This document shows, piece after piece, positions 9,101 through 17,335 of a stretch of 64,000 nt of DNA; position 1 is the stretch's first letter; every line of letters starts with the position of its first letter. This DNA is from DASYQD01 sp963837455. GTDB taxonomy: Bacteria; Acidobacteriota; Thermoanaerobaculia; Multivoradales; JAIOJS01. Position numbers and translations under genes: made by a program. The DNA lies in NCBI GenBank assembly GCA_963837455.1, contig CAWINM010000012.1:124001-188000 (forward strand), in the 5' to 3' direction. The notes beneath the pieces are model-generated. The model did not search any database and had not been told where the DNA came from. It saw only the letters and a list, made by a program, of their open reading frames with translations.

Positions 9101-9443
9101 GCGGCCAGGAGCCGACGCGCTTGCCATGACCCAGGTCCACAGCGAAGTGGCCGCCGGCGATGTCCACCCCGTCGAACCGTTCCTGCCAGAGCTGACCCTC
9201 ACCGCTCTTGTCGAAGAAGCTCACCTCGACGGCGAACCTGCCCGCGAGCGGAGTCCCGTCGGCTGCGCGCGCCTCGCCGGAGTAGCGGATGCTGGTCGGG
9301 AAGGCGTCCAGCTGGTCGGCCAGCGGTGGGCTGGGTTGCGCGGCGAGCAGGGGGGCGGCGGCGAGCAGCATTGCCAGCACCGCGACCACCGGGGTCCAGT
9401 GGCGACATACACCAAACAACGGCACAACCGGGTCGCGCATCAT
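6102..9443 (-). CDS. Large secreted protein with Fn3-like and proprotein-convertase P domain, DGFESG tail
   Basis: This 1113-residue exported protein starts at ATG 9443, preceded by a GAGAAGGA ribosome site, and has a signal peptide (WTPVVAVLAMLLAAAPLLAAQP). The middle, residues ~330-760, is rich in aromatic and Gly/Asp residues and resembles extracellular beta-propeller or sialidase-like folds, with phrases such as YLYSLVTQRFPDYFKLGVW. Residues ~850-1000 hold a cadherin-like segment and a fibronectin-III-like domain (PTLIAPADGSTPSTTQPFFQW...YWWRVRATN). The last ~130 residues form a P-domain (INATHTYVGDLRFTLQKGG...GGTWTMNASDLAGADTGTL). The extreme C-terminus DGFESGDLTAWSAASP matches a tail also found in the next secreted gene. 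Function is unknown. Confidence 0.85.
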   Translation of the reverse strand: MMRDPVVPLFGVCRHWTPVVAVLAMLLAAAPLLAAQPSPPLADQLDAFPTSIRYSGEARAADGTPLAGRFAVEVSFFDKSGEGQLWQERFDGVDIAGGHFAVDLGHGKRVGSWPLASPQAMFASNYQLELDVSIGGTRFGPRVGLLPAGHSLESRLIIDGLRRPNDGQQHWIGYAHRSDVSSFQATVLTPSAAGQRRPQDGPSLRGPYLLSMQGPWLSRPVRELPLAVNDPLPPGTGEEGERPAVDAEQSDAPAKEINPPRHESLVDAHGRRFGTVASKVVDQLALFSQLHVPQQSTPATTVNFEGVPNIDGFYPPDTEITVGPNHVLEVTNVYFEIFDKTGGVVNAAVHTNQLWSTMPPGAPCRTNNDGDAIFMYDWQADRWVLAQFALPSGNEQVCFAVSTTGDPTGTYYLYSLVTQRFPDYFKLGVWPDPADNAYFMGTNSGFQGQYDVYAIDREHLLAGTTPRTAQFFQNMPNLQLPADTDGVTGPPAGAPGVFYSFRDGGEPYFGSPPTDSLDLREFHVDWTTPGNSTFNLVQSLTPADGLADFNWTICGFFISDCLPQPGGTGVTLDSGSWWPMQRLAYRNFGAHQSLIGTWTVDTLPSPGNHAAPRWFELRRGTETTGNWSIYQQGTQSPDNDNRWMPSIAMDGSGDIALGYSAMNSATNLFASIRYATRLTGDTPGTLQAEADMQVGSGAQTGPAHRWGDYSDMEVDPADDCTFWYVNEYLTTNGGAPWQTRIASFRIPECGAPDFDLGVTPATAIVCSGNNADYTLQASYFGGLTSDIDLSASGNPAGTSVGFTTNPITTGSLSSTMTISNITAADAGSNIITVTGSANAGSILHSHDVTLFVDEPGAPTLIAPADGSTPSTTQPFFQWSAVTGATGYTIEIASDAAFTTIVDSASVAAPSYTPVVALNIGTDYWWRVRATNTCGTGPDSTSFTFHTPVIYCVDAGLAIPDNNPTGVNSTLNIVSSLSIDDINVYINATHTYVGDLRFTLQKGGPAVAIFDRPGVPASTFGCSADDVDAFLDDEGGDGPVEDACPLNTGLSYTPNNPLSAFDGQSMGGTWTMNASDLAGADTGTLVQWCLIPTFGMAKDGFESGDLTAWSAASP

Positions 9444-9557
9444 GGGCGTCCTTCTCCTCGAAGCAGAGAGTTGGCTTCCGGGTGGAGGCGAGGCCGGAAT
9501 GATACACGAGGAAGGTCTCCCCGCAACCCTCGCCGGCGGACACTGGGCTGGTCGCGT

Positions 9558-9642
9558 GCGCTCAGCCGCGGGCCAACGCCCCCAGCTTGCCGCGGTCCAC
9601 CTTGCCGAGGTGGGTACGGGGCACGGAATCCACCACCAGCAC
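9558..9642 (-). pseudogene. Remnant of acyl-CoA ligase 3' end (85-bp duplicated block)
   Basis: In one minus-strand frame this block encodes VLVVDSVPRTHLGKVDRGKL and then GALARG plus a stop. This is the C-terminus of an AMP-forming acyl-CoA ligase, including its catalytic lysine region. It matches 14504-14588, the 3' end of the ligase gene at 14508, at 82 of 85 bases, and similarity stops abruptly at both edges. No other part of a ligase gene lies nearby, so this is a fragment left by duplication or recombination. The rest of the 443-base gap between the two secreted-protein genes (9444-9886) shows nothing else I can name. Confidence 0.8.
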
Positions 9643-9886
9643 GCCCGGCCGCCCGGGGTGGCGTCGCCTCGCGGCGGCGACCTTTCTCGAGCGCCGCGGG
9701 CCACACCCACCGGCGCGGCCTCCTCCCGGCCGGCGGGTGCCGTCGCCCGCGCGGGGGCTAGAGGCACCCGTCGCGAGCCGGCGCACAGAGCGTGGGTCGC
9801 TCGCGAGATCGGCTCGAGAAACTGCGAGACAGCGGCCGAGAGCTGCTGCAGCGTCGTTCAAGGTAGCTGCGCCGTTGCGACCCGGG

Positions 9887-11296
9887 TCATTGCTGCCACG
9901 CCGCGATCGAGCTTTCGAAGCCGTCTTCGAAGATGAGGGAGGTCCACAGCCGCAACATGGCGGGCTTGGAGCTGGCATCCGAGATCGGTACGTAGCCGCC
10001 GATCCAGGCGCGCCCGCCGGTAAGGTCGAGGTCGATGGGACGATCGTCGTGGTTGCCGCCGAGATCGAAGGGAACCACGATCCGGCCGTCGCCGTCGAAG
10101 GTCGGGTCCAGGCTGCCGCCGGAGGTGAGTCGCGAAGCCCCGAAGTCCGAGGTACCGAACGGATCCTCGAGGTGGCGCGCCGCGACCACCACCTTGCCGT
10201 CGGTCTGCACGGCTGCGCCGACGCCGATGTCGGCCGCGCTCGCGGTGTCGGTCAAGTGGACGACCACACGGCCGTCACCGGAGAAGCTGGGGTCGAGGTT
10301 GCCGGTGGCGCTGAGCCGGGCCATCGCGATCCCGAGCCCTTGCGCCGTCATGGTCTCGCCGACGGCATAGAGACTGCCGCGTGACGGGTCCCAGATCAGG
10401 GCCTCGAGCGTGTCGTTCGCGTCGCCGTCGCCGTCGAAGGAGAAGATTCGATTCGCTTCGAGCACCCCGTCGATCGATCGCATCTGGAGATAGAAGTCGC
10501 GGTCGTGGCGGGGCGGCGTGGTCTGGGTCATGAAGCCGCCGATCCAGAGAATGTCGAAGCCGTGCGAGGAGCCGAAGGCGATCGCGTTGGGGTAGTCCTC
10601 GCCGGTGTTGTAATCGATGAGGAGGGACCCGCCGCCGGTGAAGCTGGTGTCCAGGTGCCCGTTCGACAGGAAGCGCGCGACCCGCCCGAGCCAGTTCGAA
10701 GGGGGGCTGCTGCTGCTGACCTTCGCCGCCACGTACAAGCGGCCGAAGCGGTCGATCGCCAGGTCGCGAACCTCCATAACGGGATCGAAGGAATAGAGCG
10801 CCCAGCCGTCGCCGTTGCCGCCCGTCTCGTCGAGGTTGAAGTCGAGGCCGCACCCTGACTCCGGGAAGGAGACCCGCATCATCGCCAGGTACCGCGCGCC
10901 GCCGATGTTGGTGGTGCCGGCGATGGTCAGGCGGCCGAAGAAGTCCATGGCGGCCCCCCCGGCCTGGGTCAGCGAGCCGCCTGGAGCCTGATAGGCGCAG
11001 GCGAAATAGCCGCCGCCAGTCAACGACTGGACGGCATAGTCGAAGTAGTACTGCCCGCCGACGGACTCGGTCCCGGCCCACCACATGTAGAGGCCGTCGT
11101 TGGTCACGCCGGAGGCGACGGGGAAGTAGTCGCCGGCGAAGAAGCTGGTGGTGAAGTGGAACTTGCCGTTCCCGAAGAAGGTCGGATCGGGCTGTCCGTC
11201 CTGGACCGCCGCGAGCGGAGCGCTGACGACGAGAGTGGCGACCGCGATGGCCTGTCGAACCCGTGCCCGACGTGAAGCTTGGTGATTCGCGCGCAT
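9887..11296 (-). CDS. Secreted delta-60 repeat protein with DGFES tail
   Basis: This 469-residue exported protein has a signal peptide (AIAVATLVVSAPLAAVQ). It carries repeated segments of the delta-60 type, such as DGKVVVAARH...FGASRLTSGGSLDPTFDGDGR, plus more degenerate copies starting near DPTFFGNGKF and DTSFTGGGS, and probably folds as a beta-propeller. The C-terminus IFEDGFESSIAAWQQ resembles the tail of the neighbouring 1113-residue secreted protein. An AGGGAGG ribosome site precedes ATG 11296. It lies downstream of the kinase and sigma-factor genes on the same strand, 227 bases after the kinase stop. Delta-60 proteins are extracellular, and their ligands are largely unknown. Confidence 0.85.
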   Translation of the reverse strand: MRANHQASRRARVRQAIAVATLVVSAPLAAVQDGQPDPTFFGNGKFHFTTSFFAGDYFPVASGVTNDGLYMWWAGTESVGGQYYFDYAVQSLTGGGYFACAYQAPGGSLTQAGGAAMDFFGRLTIAGTTNIGGARYLAMMRVSFPESGCGLDFNLDETGGNGDGWALYSFDPVMEVRDLAIDRFGRLYVAAKVSSSSPPSNWLGRVARFLSNGHLDTSFTGGGSLLIDYNTGEDYPNAIAFGSSHGFDILWIGGFMTQTTPPRHDRDFYLQMRSIDGVLEANRIFSFDGDGDANDTLEALIWDPSRGSLYAVGETMTAQGLGIAMARLSATGNLDPSFSGDGRVVVHLTDTASAADIGVGAAVQTDGKVVVAARHLEDPFGTSDFGASRLTSGGSLDPTFDGDGRIVVPFDLGGNHDDRPIDLDLTGGRAWIGGYVPISDASSKPAMLRLWTSLIFEDGFESSIAAWQQ

Positions 11297-11523
11297 GGTG
11301 CAACCTCCCTGCCCTCTTCACGAAGGAAGCGACCTTCGAGGGACAGCGACCGGTAGAGCTCGAACGGCGCCGCTCGGGCGCCTTCGCCACCCCTTCGAGG
11401 CTCCACGCGCTCGACAGCGCCATACCGGCCGCCTCGCCGCTCGGCAGGGGCGAACCTCGAAAGCGCCAGGCGCGCGCCAGGTGCCGGGCTCAGGCAACTC
11501 GTCGGCGGCTACTGGAAACGGCG

Positions 11524-13704
11524 CTAGCGCGCGGGTGGGGGGCAGCCCAACGCCGCTGCTTCGGGGGCGCGGGAGAGCGCTCTCAGCCCGTCGGCGCGCT
11601 GACGGCAGGCGTCGCCCCACAGGCCGCTCGCGCGGCCGAGCTGCTTTTCGAGGATTGCCAAGGCGCGCGCCAGCGGCGGATCGGCCTCGGCGTGGCGCCC
11701 GAGCTGCCCCAAGGCATCGGCGAGGTTCATCAGCGCGTAGGCCACCGTCACGTGCTCCGGTCCGTGCAGGCGCTCGGCGAGCGCCAGGGTCGAGCGCAGC
11801 GAGCTCTCCGCCTCCGCGAAGCGCCCCAGCTCGACGAGTAGCGCGCCGTCGGTGATTCCCATGGTGACCAGCGTCGCCGCATCGTCGCCTTGCCGGCGGC
11901 GAATGGAGGCGACGAGCTCTCGCTCCATCTCCAGGGCCTCGGCAGGCCGCCCGAGCTGGTTGGCGTCGATCATCAGACCGCCCCGCACATCGTCGGCCTC
12001 TTCGCTCTCTCCATCCCCGGCGGCCACCAGGATCGACAGCGCTTCGCGCCCCGCGCGATCGGCTGCGGCGGCGCGACCGAGGTTCCAGCGCGCGAACTGC
12101 AGCGCGTCGAGCCCCGCTGCGATCGCCGGATCACCCGGCGGTAGCGAGTGGCGAAAGAGGGCGACGGAGCGCGTCGCTGTGGCGAGCGACTCCTGTTTGC
12201 GCCCCAGGTTGGCGAGTACCCTGGAGAGCCCGGCGAGGATCTTCGCTTCGACCTCCGGCTGACCGGCGAGATCCTTCGGCAGTCGCGCCATCGCCGCCGT
12301 GAGCAGGTCGTCGACCGAGACCGCGGCGCCGCGCTGACGCTGGAGAGGGTCGGCTTCGGCGAAGATGCTCAGCAGGAACTGCTGCACCTTCTCGGCGCGC
12401 TTGGCCTCGGCACGAGCGTGAGCCGCCTCCTGGCGAGCGAGAACGGCGGCGGCGAGCGCCGCGGAGCGCTGCCAGATGGCCAGCCCGAGACCTGCGGTGA
12501 GCGCCAGCAGAACGGCGATTCCCGCCGCCACCGCGACCCGATTGCGGCTGGCGAAGCGCCCCAGTCGATAACGCAGCGGGGCAGGGCCGGCGAGCACCGG
12601 ACGGCGGTCGAGGAAGCGCTGGAGGTCGTTGACGAGCGCCTCACACGACGGGTAGCGCCCCGTCGGATCGGGGTGGAGGGCGCGCGCCAGGATCAGATCG
12701 AGGCCGCCGCGCAGTCTTCGCGCGCGGCGCTTGCCGCCGGCGGCTTGGCTGACGCTGCTGCTGGCACGCGGGGCGGTCTCGTGGCGGATCTCTTCGGCGA
12801 GCGCCTCCGCGGTTGTTGCCTGGCGCAGGAAGGGGCGGCGGCCGGTCACCAGCTCGAAGAGCACCACCCCCAGCGCATAGACGTCGGTGCCGGTCGACAC
12901 CGGCTCGCCGCGGATCTGCTCGGGGGCGGCGTAGGCGGGGGTCATCGGCAGCACTCTGGTGCGTGGCCCGCCGTCCTCGTCGCCCTCGGCGTCGAGTAGC
13001 TTGGCGATGCCGAAGTCGAGCAACCGCACCCGACCGTCATGGCCGACCAGGATGTTCGAGGGCTTGAGGTCGCGATGTACGACGAGGCGTGAGTGCGCGG
13101 CGGCGATCGCGCGCCCGGCGTCGACGATCAGCAGCAGGCGGGAGGCGAGGTCGAGCGCGTGGAGCTCCGCGTAGCGGGTGATCGGCTCGCCCTCGACCAG
13201 CTCGAGGGCGAAGAAGGGGCGGCCGTCGGCGGCGATGCCGCCGTCGAGCAGGCGGGCGATGTTCGGGTGGTCGAGACGCGCCAGGATCTGGCGTTCGGCG
13301 AGGAAGCGGCGGAGGATCTCGCCCGAGTGAAGATCCGGGAGGGCGAGCTTGAGGGCCACCGTCTGCTCGAACTGGCCGTCGGCCCGCTCGGCGCGCCACA
13401 CTTCGCCCATGCCGCCACGCCCCAGCCGGGAGACCAGCCGGTAGGGTCCGACGCGGTCGTCGGCAGTCGGCCCGCGGCTCGCGGCATCGTCAGTCGGGAC
13501 CGCCTCGAGCAGGGCGTGGAGAGGCTCGGCATCGAGGAGGAAGGAGTGGGGTGCCGCCCGGTCGGCGGCGAGCAGCTCCACCACTTGCGCGGCGAGCCCC
13601 GGGTCACGCTCGGCGAGGCTCGCCAGCTCGCGCCGCCGCTCGGCGTCCGGCGCTTCGCAGAGGCGCTCGAACCAAGCGCGCGCCGAGATCGCGCCGTCGT
13701 TCAC
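11524..13704 (-). CDS. Membrane Ser/Thr protein kinase with C-terminal TPR domain
   Basis: This 726-residue Pkn-type (Hanks) kinase has a short helical N-terminus (1-85) and a kinase domain ~87-375. The domain shows the glycine loop LGRGGMGEV, a catalytic lysine near 119, HRDLKPSN (D192), DFG (D210) and APEQ. One transmembrane helix follows at ~390-411 (VAVAAGIAVLLALTAGLGLAIW), then TPR-like helices at ~470-726. All catalytic residues are present. The GTG start at 13704 overlaps the sigma-factor stop (GTGA), so the two are translationally coupled. Such sigma/kinase pairs are common in Acidobacteriota and are thought to couple TPR-sensed extracytoplasmic signals to transcription. The targets are not evident here, and the downstream secreted-protein genes are candidates. 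Confidence 0.93.
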   Translation of the reverse strand: MNDGAISARAWFERLCEAPDAERRRELASLAERDPGLAAQVVELLAADRAAPHSFLLDAEPLHALLEAVPTDDAASRGPTADDRVGPYRLVSRLGRGGMGEVWRAERADGQFEQTVALKLALPDLHSGEILRRFLAERQILARLDHPNIARLLDGGIAADGRPFFALELVEGEPITRYAELHALDLASRLLLIVDAGRAIAAAHSRLVVHRDLKPSNILVGHDGRVRLLDFGIAKLLDAEGDEDGGPRTRVLPMTPAYAAPEQIRGEPVSTGTDVYALGVVLFELVTGRRPFLRQATTAEALAEEIRHETAPRASSSVSQAAGGKRRARRLRGGLDLILARALHPDPTGRYPSCEALVNDLQRFLDRRPVLAGPAPLRYRLGRFASRNRVAVAAGIAVLLALTAGLGLAIWQRSAALAAAVLARQEAAHARAEAKRAEKVQQFLLSIFAEADPLQRQRGAAVSVDDLLTAAMARLPKDLAGQPEVEAKILAGLSRVLANLGRKQESLATATRSVALFRHSLPPGDPAIAAGLDALQFARWNLGRAAAADRAGREALSILVAAGDGESEEADDVRGGLMIDANQLGRPAEALEMERELVASIRRRQGDDAATLVTMGITDGALLVELGRFAEAESSLRSTLALAERLHGPEHVTVAYALMNLADALGQLGRHAEADPPLARALAILEKQLGRASGLWGDACRQRADGLRALSRAPEAAALGCPPPAR

Positions 13705-14309
13705 GACGCCGACGCGCCGTCCCCGCCGAGCTCACGGTAGAGGAAGGCGCGGGCGGTCCGCCAGTCGCGCTTCACGGTGCGGCCCGAGACCCCCAGGGCG
13801 TCGCCGATCTCCTCGACCGAGTAGCCGCCGAAGAAGCGCCACTCGACGAGCCGCGCCAGATCGGGCTCGACATCGGCGAGCTTCTCGAGCGCCTGGTGCA
13901 GCGCCAGCAGCTCCTCGGCGCGGTGGTCGACGGAGATCTCGTGCTCGTCGAGCGACAGCCGGGCGACACCGGAGCCGCGCTTGCCGGCGAGGCGCGAGCG
14001 CGCCGCATCGACCAGGATCTGCCGCATGGCTCTCGAGGCCAGCGCCAGGAAGTGACCGCGATCGCGCGGTGACCAGCCGTCGAGGCGCTCGAGCTTGAGG
14101 TAGGCCTCGTGCACCAGGGCGGTGGTGGAGAGGGTGGCGCCGCGCCGGCGCGCCAGCTCGCGGTGGGCAATCGCGCGCAGGTTGCCGTAGACGAGCTCGA
14201 AGAGGCGCTCGCGCGCCGCCTCGTCCCCTTGGCGCACGGCGACGAGGAGCCGCGAGACCTCGCCGGGCGACGGCTCGGAGACGGACCTGGAATCGGGCGG
14301 AGTGGACAT
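13701..14309 (-). CDS. ECF-type RNA polymerase sigma factor (Sig-70_X6 type)
   Basis: This 202-residue sigma factor has region 2 (LVYGNLRAIAHRELARRRGATLSTTALVHEAYLKL...FLALASRAMRQILVDAARSR) and region 4 (LVEWRFFGGYSVEEIGDALGVSGRTVKRDWRTARAFLYREL). The TTALVHEAYLKL and MRQILVDAAR phrases are hallmarks of the subgroup expanded in Acidobacteria, which often sits next to kinase-TPR genes. No anti-sigma gene is adjacent, so the coupled kinase may control its activity. It is first in a minus-strand run towards 6 kb. Confidence 0.93.
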   Translation of the reverse strand: MSTPPDSRSVSEPSPGEVSRLLVAVRQGDEAARERLFELVYGNLRAIAHRELARRRGATLSTTALVHEAYLKLERLDGWSPRDRGHFLALASRAMRQILVDAARSRLAGKRGSGVARLSLDEHEISVDHRAEELLALHQALEKLADVEPDLARLVEWRFFGGYSVEEIGDALGVSGRTVKRDWRTARAFLYRELGGDGASAS

Positions 14310-14503
14310 GCGGAGGACCGCACAAGGCTAATCGTCGGCTGGCTGGGGCGCAATGACGACCACCGCGCCACCCTGGCTTCAGAACCGGGTCGGAGACCAT
14401 GCGGCCCACCCTGAACCCGTCGCAGCCGCCATTGCGATCGCTTCGGCGCCGGGCGGCGCCTGGCCTGCATCGGCTACGCCTACGACCTGCTTGCCGCTCG
14501 AGG

Positions 14504-14588
14504 GCGCTCAGCCGCGGGCCAACGCGCGCAGCTTGCCGCGGTCCACCTTGCCGAGGTGGGTACGGGGCAGGGAATCCACCACCAGCAC
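14504..14588. repeat. 85-bp direct repeat, copy 2 (partner at 9558-9642)
   Basis: This block is the 3' end of the acyl-CoA ligase gene, including the stop codon and the four bases beyond it. It is 82/85 identical to 9558-9642 in the same orientation. The two copies bracket 4.86 kb holding the delta-60, kinase and sigma-factor genes. Confidence 0.9.
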
Positions 14589-16118
14589 TCGGCGCGGGTG
14601 CTTGTAGGCGGCGAGACGGGCGAGCGCGAAGTCGCGGAGCTCGCCGGCGAGCCCGGCCGCGGCCCCCTCGGCGGCGACCACGAAGGCGATCGGCTTGGTG
14701 AGCCCGCTGGCGTCCTCGCCGCCCACCACGGCGCACTCGCGGACCGCCGGGTGCTCGAGCAGGCAGGCCTCGATCTCGCCGGGGGTGCACCACTTGCCAC
14801 CCACCTTGAAGACGTCGTCGCCGCGCCCGCAGTAGGTGACGAAGCCCTCGTCGTCGATGCGCACCAGGTCGCCGAGCGCCACCCACTCGCCGCGGAAGGT
14901 CTCGAGGGTCTGCGGCAGGTTCTGCCAGTAGGCGATGGCGCGGGAGCCGCCGCGCACCCAGAGGCGGCCGACCTCGCCGGGTGGGACCTCGCGTCCCTCG
15001 TCGTCGCAGGCACGCACCTCGAACCCCGGCACCGCGCGTCCGAGGGTGCCGGGGCGCACGGCGCCGGGGAGGTTGGTGAGGAAGATGTGCCACATCTCCG
15101 CGGTGCCGAGACCGTCGAGGAGCTCGACGCCGAAGGTCTGCCGCCAGCGCTCGTAGAGAGGCACCGGCAACGGCTCGCCGGCGGAGGTGGCGAAGCGCAC
15201 CCCGGCGAGGGCGGCGCGGCCGTCGAGGCGGCGCTCCTCGACGTGCTGCACCATGCGGGCGACCATGGTCGGCACACTGACGAGGATGGTGGGGCGGTGG
15301 CGGGCGATCTTCTCCAGCACCACCTCGGCGGTCCGCGCTTCGGGGAAGAGCGTCGCGGTGGCGCCGACGGAGAAGGGGAAGAACAGGTTGGAGCCGGTGG
15401 CGTAGCCGAAGTAGAGGCTGGGCACCGCCAGGGTGACGTCGTCCTGGCGGTAGCCCACCGCGCGCTTGGCGTAGCACTCGGTGGTGTTGGCGTAGGAACG
15501 GTGGGTCTGCACCACCGCCTTGGGGCGGCCGGTGGTGCCCCCGGAGAAGAGCCAGAGGGCGGGGTCGTCGCGGTGGGTGGGGGCGTTCTCGAAGCGATCG
15601 TCGCCGGCGGCCAGCTCGGCGGCGAGGCTCGCGTGGACGGTGCCGGTGGGTGTGTCGCCGGCGACCAGGATGCGGCGCAGCCAGCGGCTGCCGCGGGCTG
15701 CGGACTCCCAGGTGGGCAGCACGCCGGCGTCGACGAGCGCCAGGCGGGCCCGGCTATAGGCGAGGATGCCGGCGAGCTCGGCCTCGCCGAGCTGCGGGTT
15801 CACCATGACGACGACCGCGCCGAGCTTCAGCGCACCGAACAGGGCGGCGACGAACGCGGGCCCGTCGACCAGGCCGAGCAGCACGCGCTCCTCCTGCTGC
15901 AGGCCGGCGCGAGCCATCGCCTGGGCGGCGCGGTTGGCCAGCGCCTGGACGTCGCGATAGGTGAGCGAGCGGTCGTCGAGCCGCAGGGCCTCCTTGTCGC
16001 CGAGGCCTTCGCGAACACGGGCGTCGAGGAGGTGGTCGGCGAGGTTGAGGTCTTCCGGCGGGTCGTAGGGACGTGCGCCGGTGCCCTCGTGGGCACGGGA
16101 AGAGAGAGGCAGGGTCAT
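14508..16118 (-). CDS. Benzoate/2-aminobenzoate-type CoA ligase (AMP-forming)
   Basis: This 536-residue ANL-superfamily enzyme activates a carboxylate to its CoA thioester through an acyl-AMP. It shows the AMP/phosphate loop FSGGTTGRPKAVVQTH, the adenine motif DGLGTAEMWHIF, the hinge region with GRGDDVFKVGGKWCTPGEIE, and the C-terminal catalytic Lys524 in PRTHLGKVDRG. The FKVGGKWCTP.EIE and FPFSVGATATLFPE phrases place it with benzoate-CoA ligase-like enzymes. Proximity to the fused monooxygenase/reductase gene suggests 2-aminobenzoate or salicylate as substrate. The aldo-keto reductase gene diverges from it. The last 85 bases are duplicated at 9558. Confidence 0.88.
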   Translation of the reverse strand: MTLPLSSRAHEGTGARPYDPPEDLNLADHLLDARVREGLGDKEALRLDDRSLTYRDVQALANRAAQAMARAGLQQEERVLLGLVDGPAFVAALFGALKLGAVVVMVNPQLGEAELAGILAYSRARLALVDAGVLPTWESAARGSRWLRRILVAGDTPTGTVHASLAAELAAGDDRFENAPTHRDDPALWLFSGGTTGRPKAVVQTHRSYANTTECYAKRAVGYRQDDVTLAVPSLYFGYATGSNLFFPFSVGATATLFPEARTAEVVLEKIARHRPTILVSVPTMVARMVQHVEERRLDGRAALAGVRFATSAGEPLPVPLYERWRQTFGVELLDGLGTAEMWHIFLTNLPGAVRPGTLGRAVPGFEVRACDDEGREVPPGEVGRLWVRGGSRAIAYWQNLPQTLETFRGEWVALGDLVRIDDEGFVTYCGRGDDVFKVGGKWCTPGEIEACLLEHPAVRECAVVGGEDASGLTKPIAFVVAAEGAAAGLAGELRDFALARLAAYKHPRRVLVVDSLPRTHLGKVDRGKLRALARG

Positions 16119-16263
16119 CGGGGCTCGCTCGGTCCTCGTATGCGCCGGATCCTAGCGCGCAGGCTCTCGATGGGGTGGGGGTGGACCCTTTCTCGGCGGC
16201 TCGCCTCTCCGAGGCATGGCGCGAGGAGCGGTGACGCGGCTGCACCCGCGATAGATTGTCCCT

Positions 16264-17304
16264 ATGTCCGTTCCGACTTTGCCGCGCAAGAGATTGGGTT
16301 CCCACGGCCCCGAGATCACCCGTGTCGGCTTCGGATCCTGGGCGGTGGGCGGCGGCGACTGGGCCTTCGGCTGGGGGCCGCAGGACGACGCGCAGTCGCT
16401 GGCGGCGATGCGCCGGGCGCTCGCGCAGGGCATCAACTGGATCGACACAGCGGCGGTCTACGGGCTCGGGCACTCGGAGGAGGTGGTCGGCCGCCTCCTG
16501 CGCGAGCTGGCCCCATCCGAACGGCCGCTGGTGTTCACCAAGTGCGGCGAGGTGTGGGACGCGAGCGACCGCATGGCGCCGCCTCGCCACGTCCTCGCCC
16601 CGGCATCGATCCGCCGCGAGTGCGAGGCGTCGCTGCGGCGCCTGGGCATCGACGTCATCGACCTCTACCAGTTCCACTGGCCCGACGACGCGGGCACGCC
16701 GGTGGAGGATTCCTGGGGGGAGATGGCACGCCTCGCCGAGCAAGGCAAGGTGCGCTGGACGGGCGTCTGCAACTTCGGTGTCGAGCTGCTGTCGCGCTGC
16801 GAGCCCATCCGCCACGTCGATTCCTTCCAGCCGCCGCTGTCGCTCGTCCGTCGGGACGTGGCGGGCGCCGAGATCCCCTGGTGCGCCCGCAACGGCACCG
16901 GGGTGATCGTCTACAGCCCCATGCAGGCGGGGCTCTTGAGCGGGCGCTGGACGCGCGACCGCCTGGACAGCCTGCCCGCTGGCGACTGGCGGCGGCGCTC
17001 CCCCGATTTCCAGTCGCCGCGGCTCGAGCACAACCTGAAGCTCGCCGCCGCCCTGCGGCCGGTCGCGTCGCGGCACGGTGTGCCGGTGGGGGCGGTGGCG
17101 ATCGCCTGGACCCTCGCCTGGCCCGGAGTCACCGGGGCCATCGTCGGCGCGCGCTCCCCCGGGCAGGTGGACGGTTGGATCGCCGCCGGGGGTCTCGAGC
17201 TGGACGCCGCCGACCTGGCGCAGATCGCCGCGGCGGTCGAGGCGAGCGGGGCGGGCAGCGGCCCGCACGGACTTCCCCGCGGCCTCCCGATTCCCTCCCG
17301 CTGA
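16264..17304 (+). CDS. Aldo/keto reductase
   Basis: This 346-residue cytosolic NADPH-dependent oxidoreductase has a TIM-barrel fold. The catalytic tetrad is visible as Asp and Tyr in WIDTAAVYGLGHSEE, Lys in PLVFTKCGE and His in LYQFHWPD. The C-terminal cofactor region IAWTLAWPGVTGAIVGARSP is also conserved. It reduces an aldehyde or ketone, but the sequence does not identify the substrate. It diverges from the CoA-ligase gene and is convergent with the monooxygenase/reductase gene, so it may belong to the aromatic pathway or be independent. The ATG is preceded by no clear ribosome site. Confidence 0.9.
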   Translation: MSVPTLPRKRLGSHGPEITRVGFGSWAVGGGDWAFGWGPQDDAQSLAAMRRALAQGINWIDTAAVYGLGHSEEVVGRLLRELAPSERPLVFTKCGEVWDASDRMAPPRHVLAPASIRRECEASLRRLGIDVIDLYQFHWPDDAGTPVEDSWGEMARLAEQGKVRWTGVCNFGVELLSRCEPIRHVDSFQPPLSLVRRDVAGAEIPWCARNGTGVIVYSPMQAGLLSGRWTRDRLDSLPAGDWRRRSPDFQSPRLEHNLKLAAALRPVASRHGVPVGAVAIAWTLAWPGVTGAIVGARSPGQVDGWIAAGGLELDAADLAQIAAAVEASGAGSGPHGLPRGLPIPSR

Positions 17305-17335
17305 GGCGCCTCCTGCACGACGATTCTCGCCGCTG

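Noticed and set aside
9558..9642. Insertion-sequence end or attachment site at the 85-bp repeats
   Set aside because: The repeats are coding sequence of the ligase 3' end. No transposase or integrase gene, inverted-repeat end or tRNA is nearby.
6477..9761. A 1094-codon open frame on the plus strand
   Set aside because: It is antisense to the secreted P-domain protein, which has a signal peptide, a ribosome site and recognisable domains. The plus frame is Gly/Val/Arg/Glu-rich noise.
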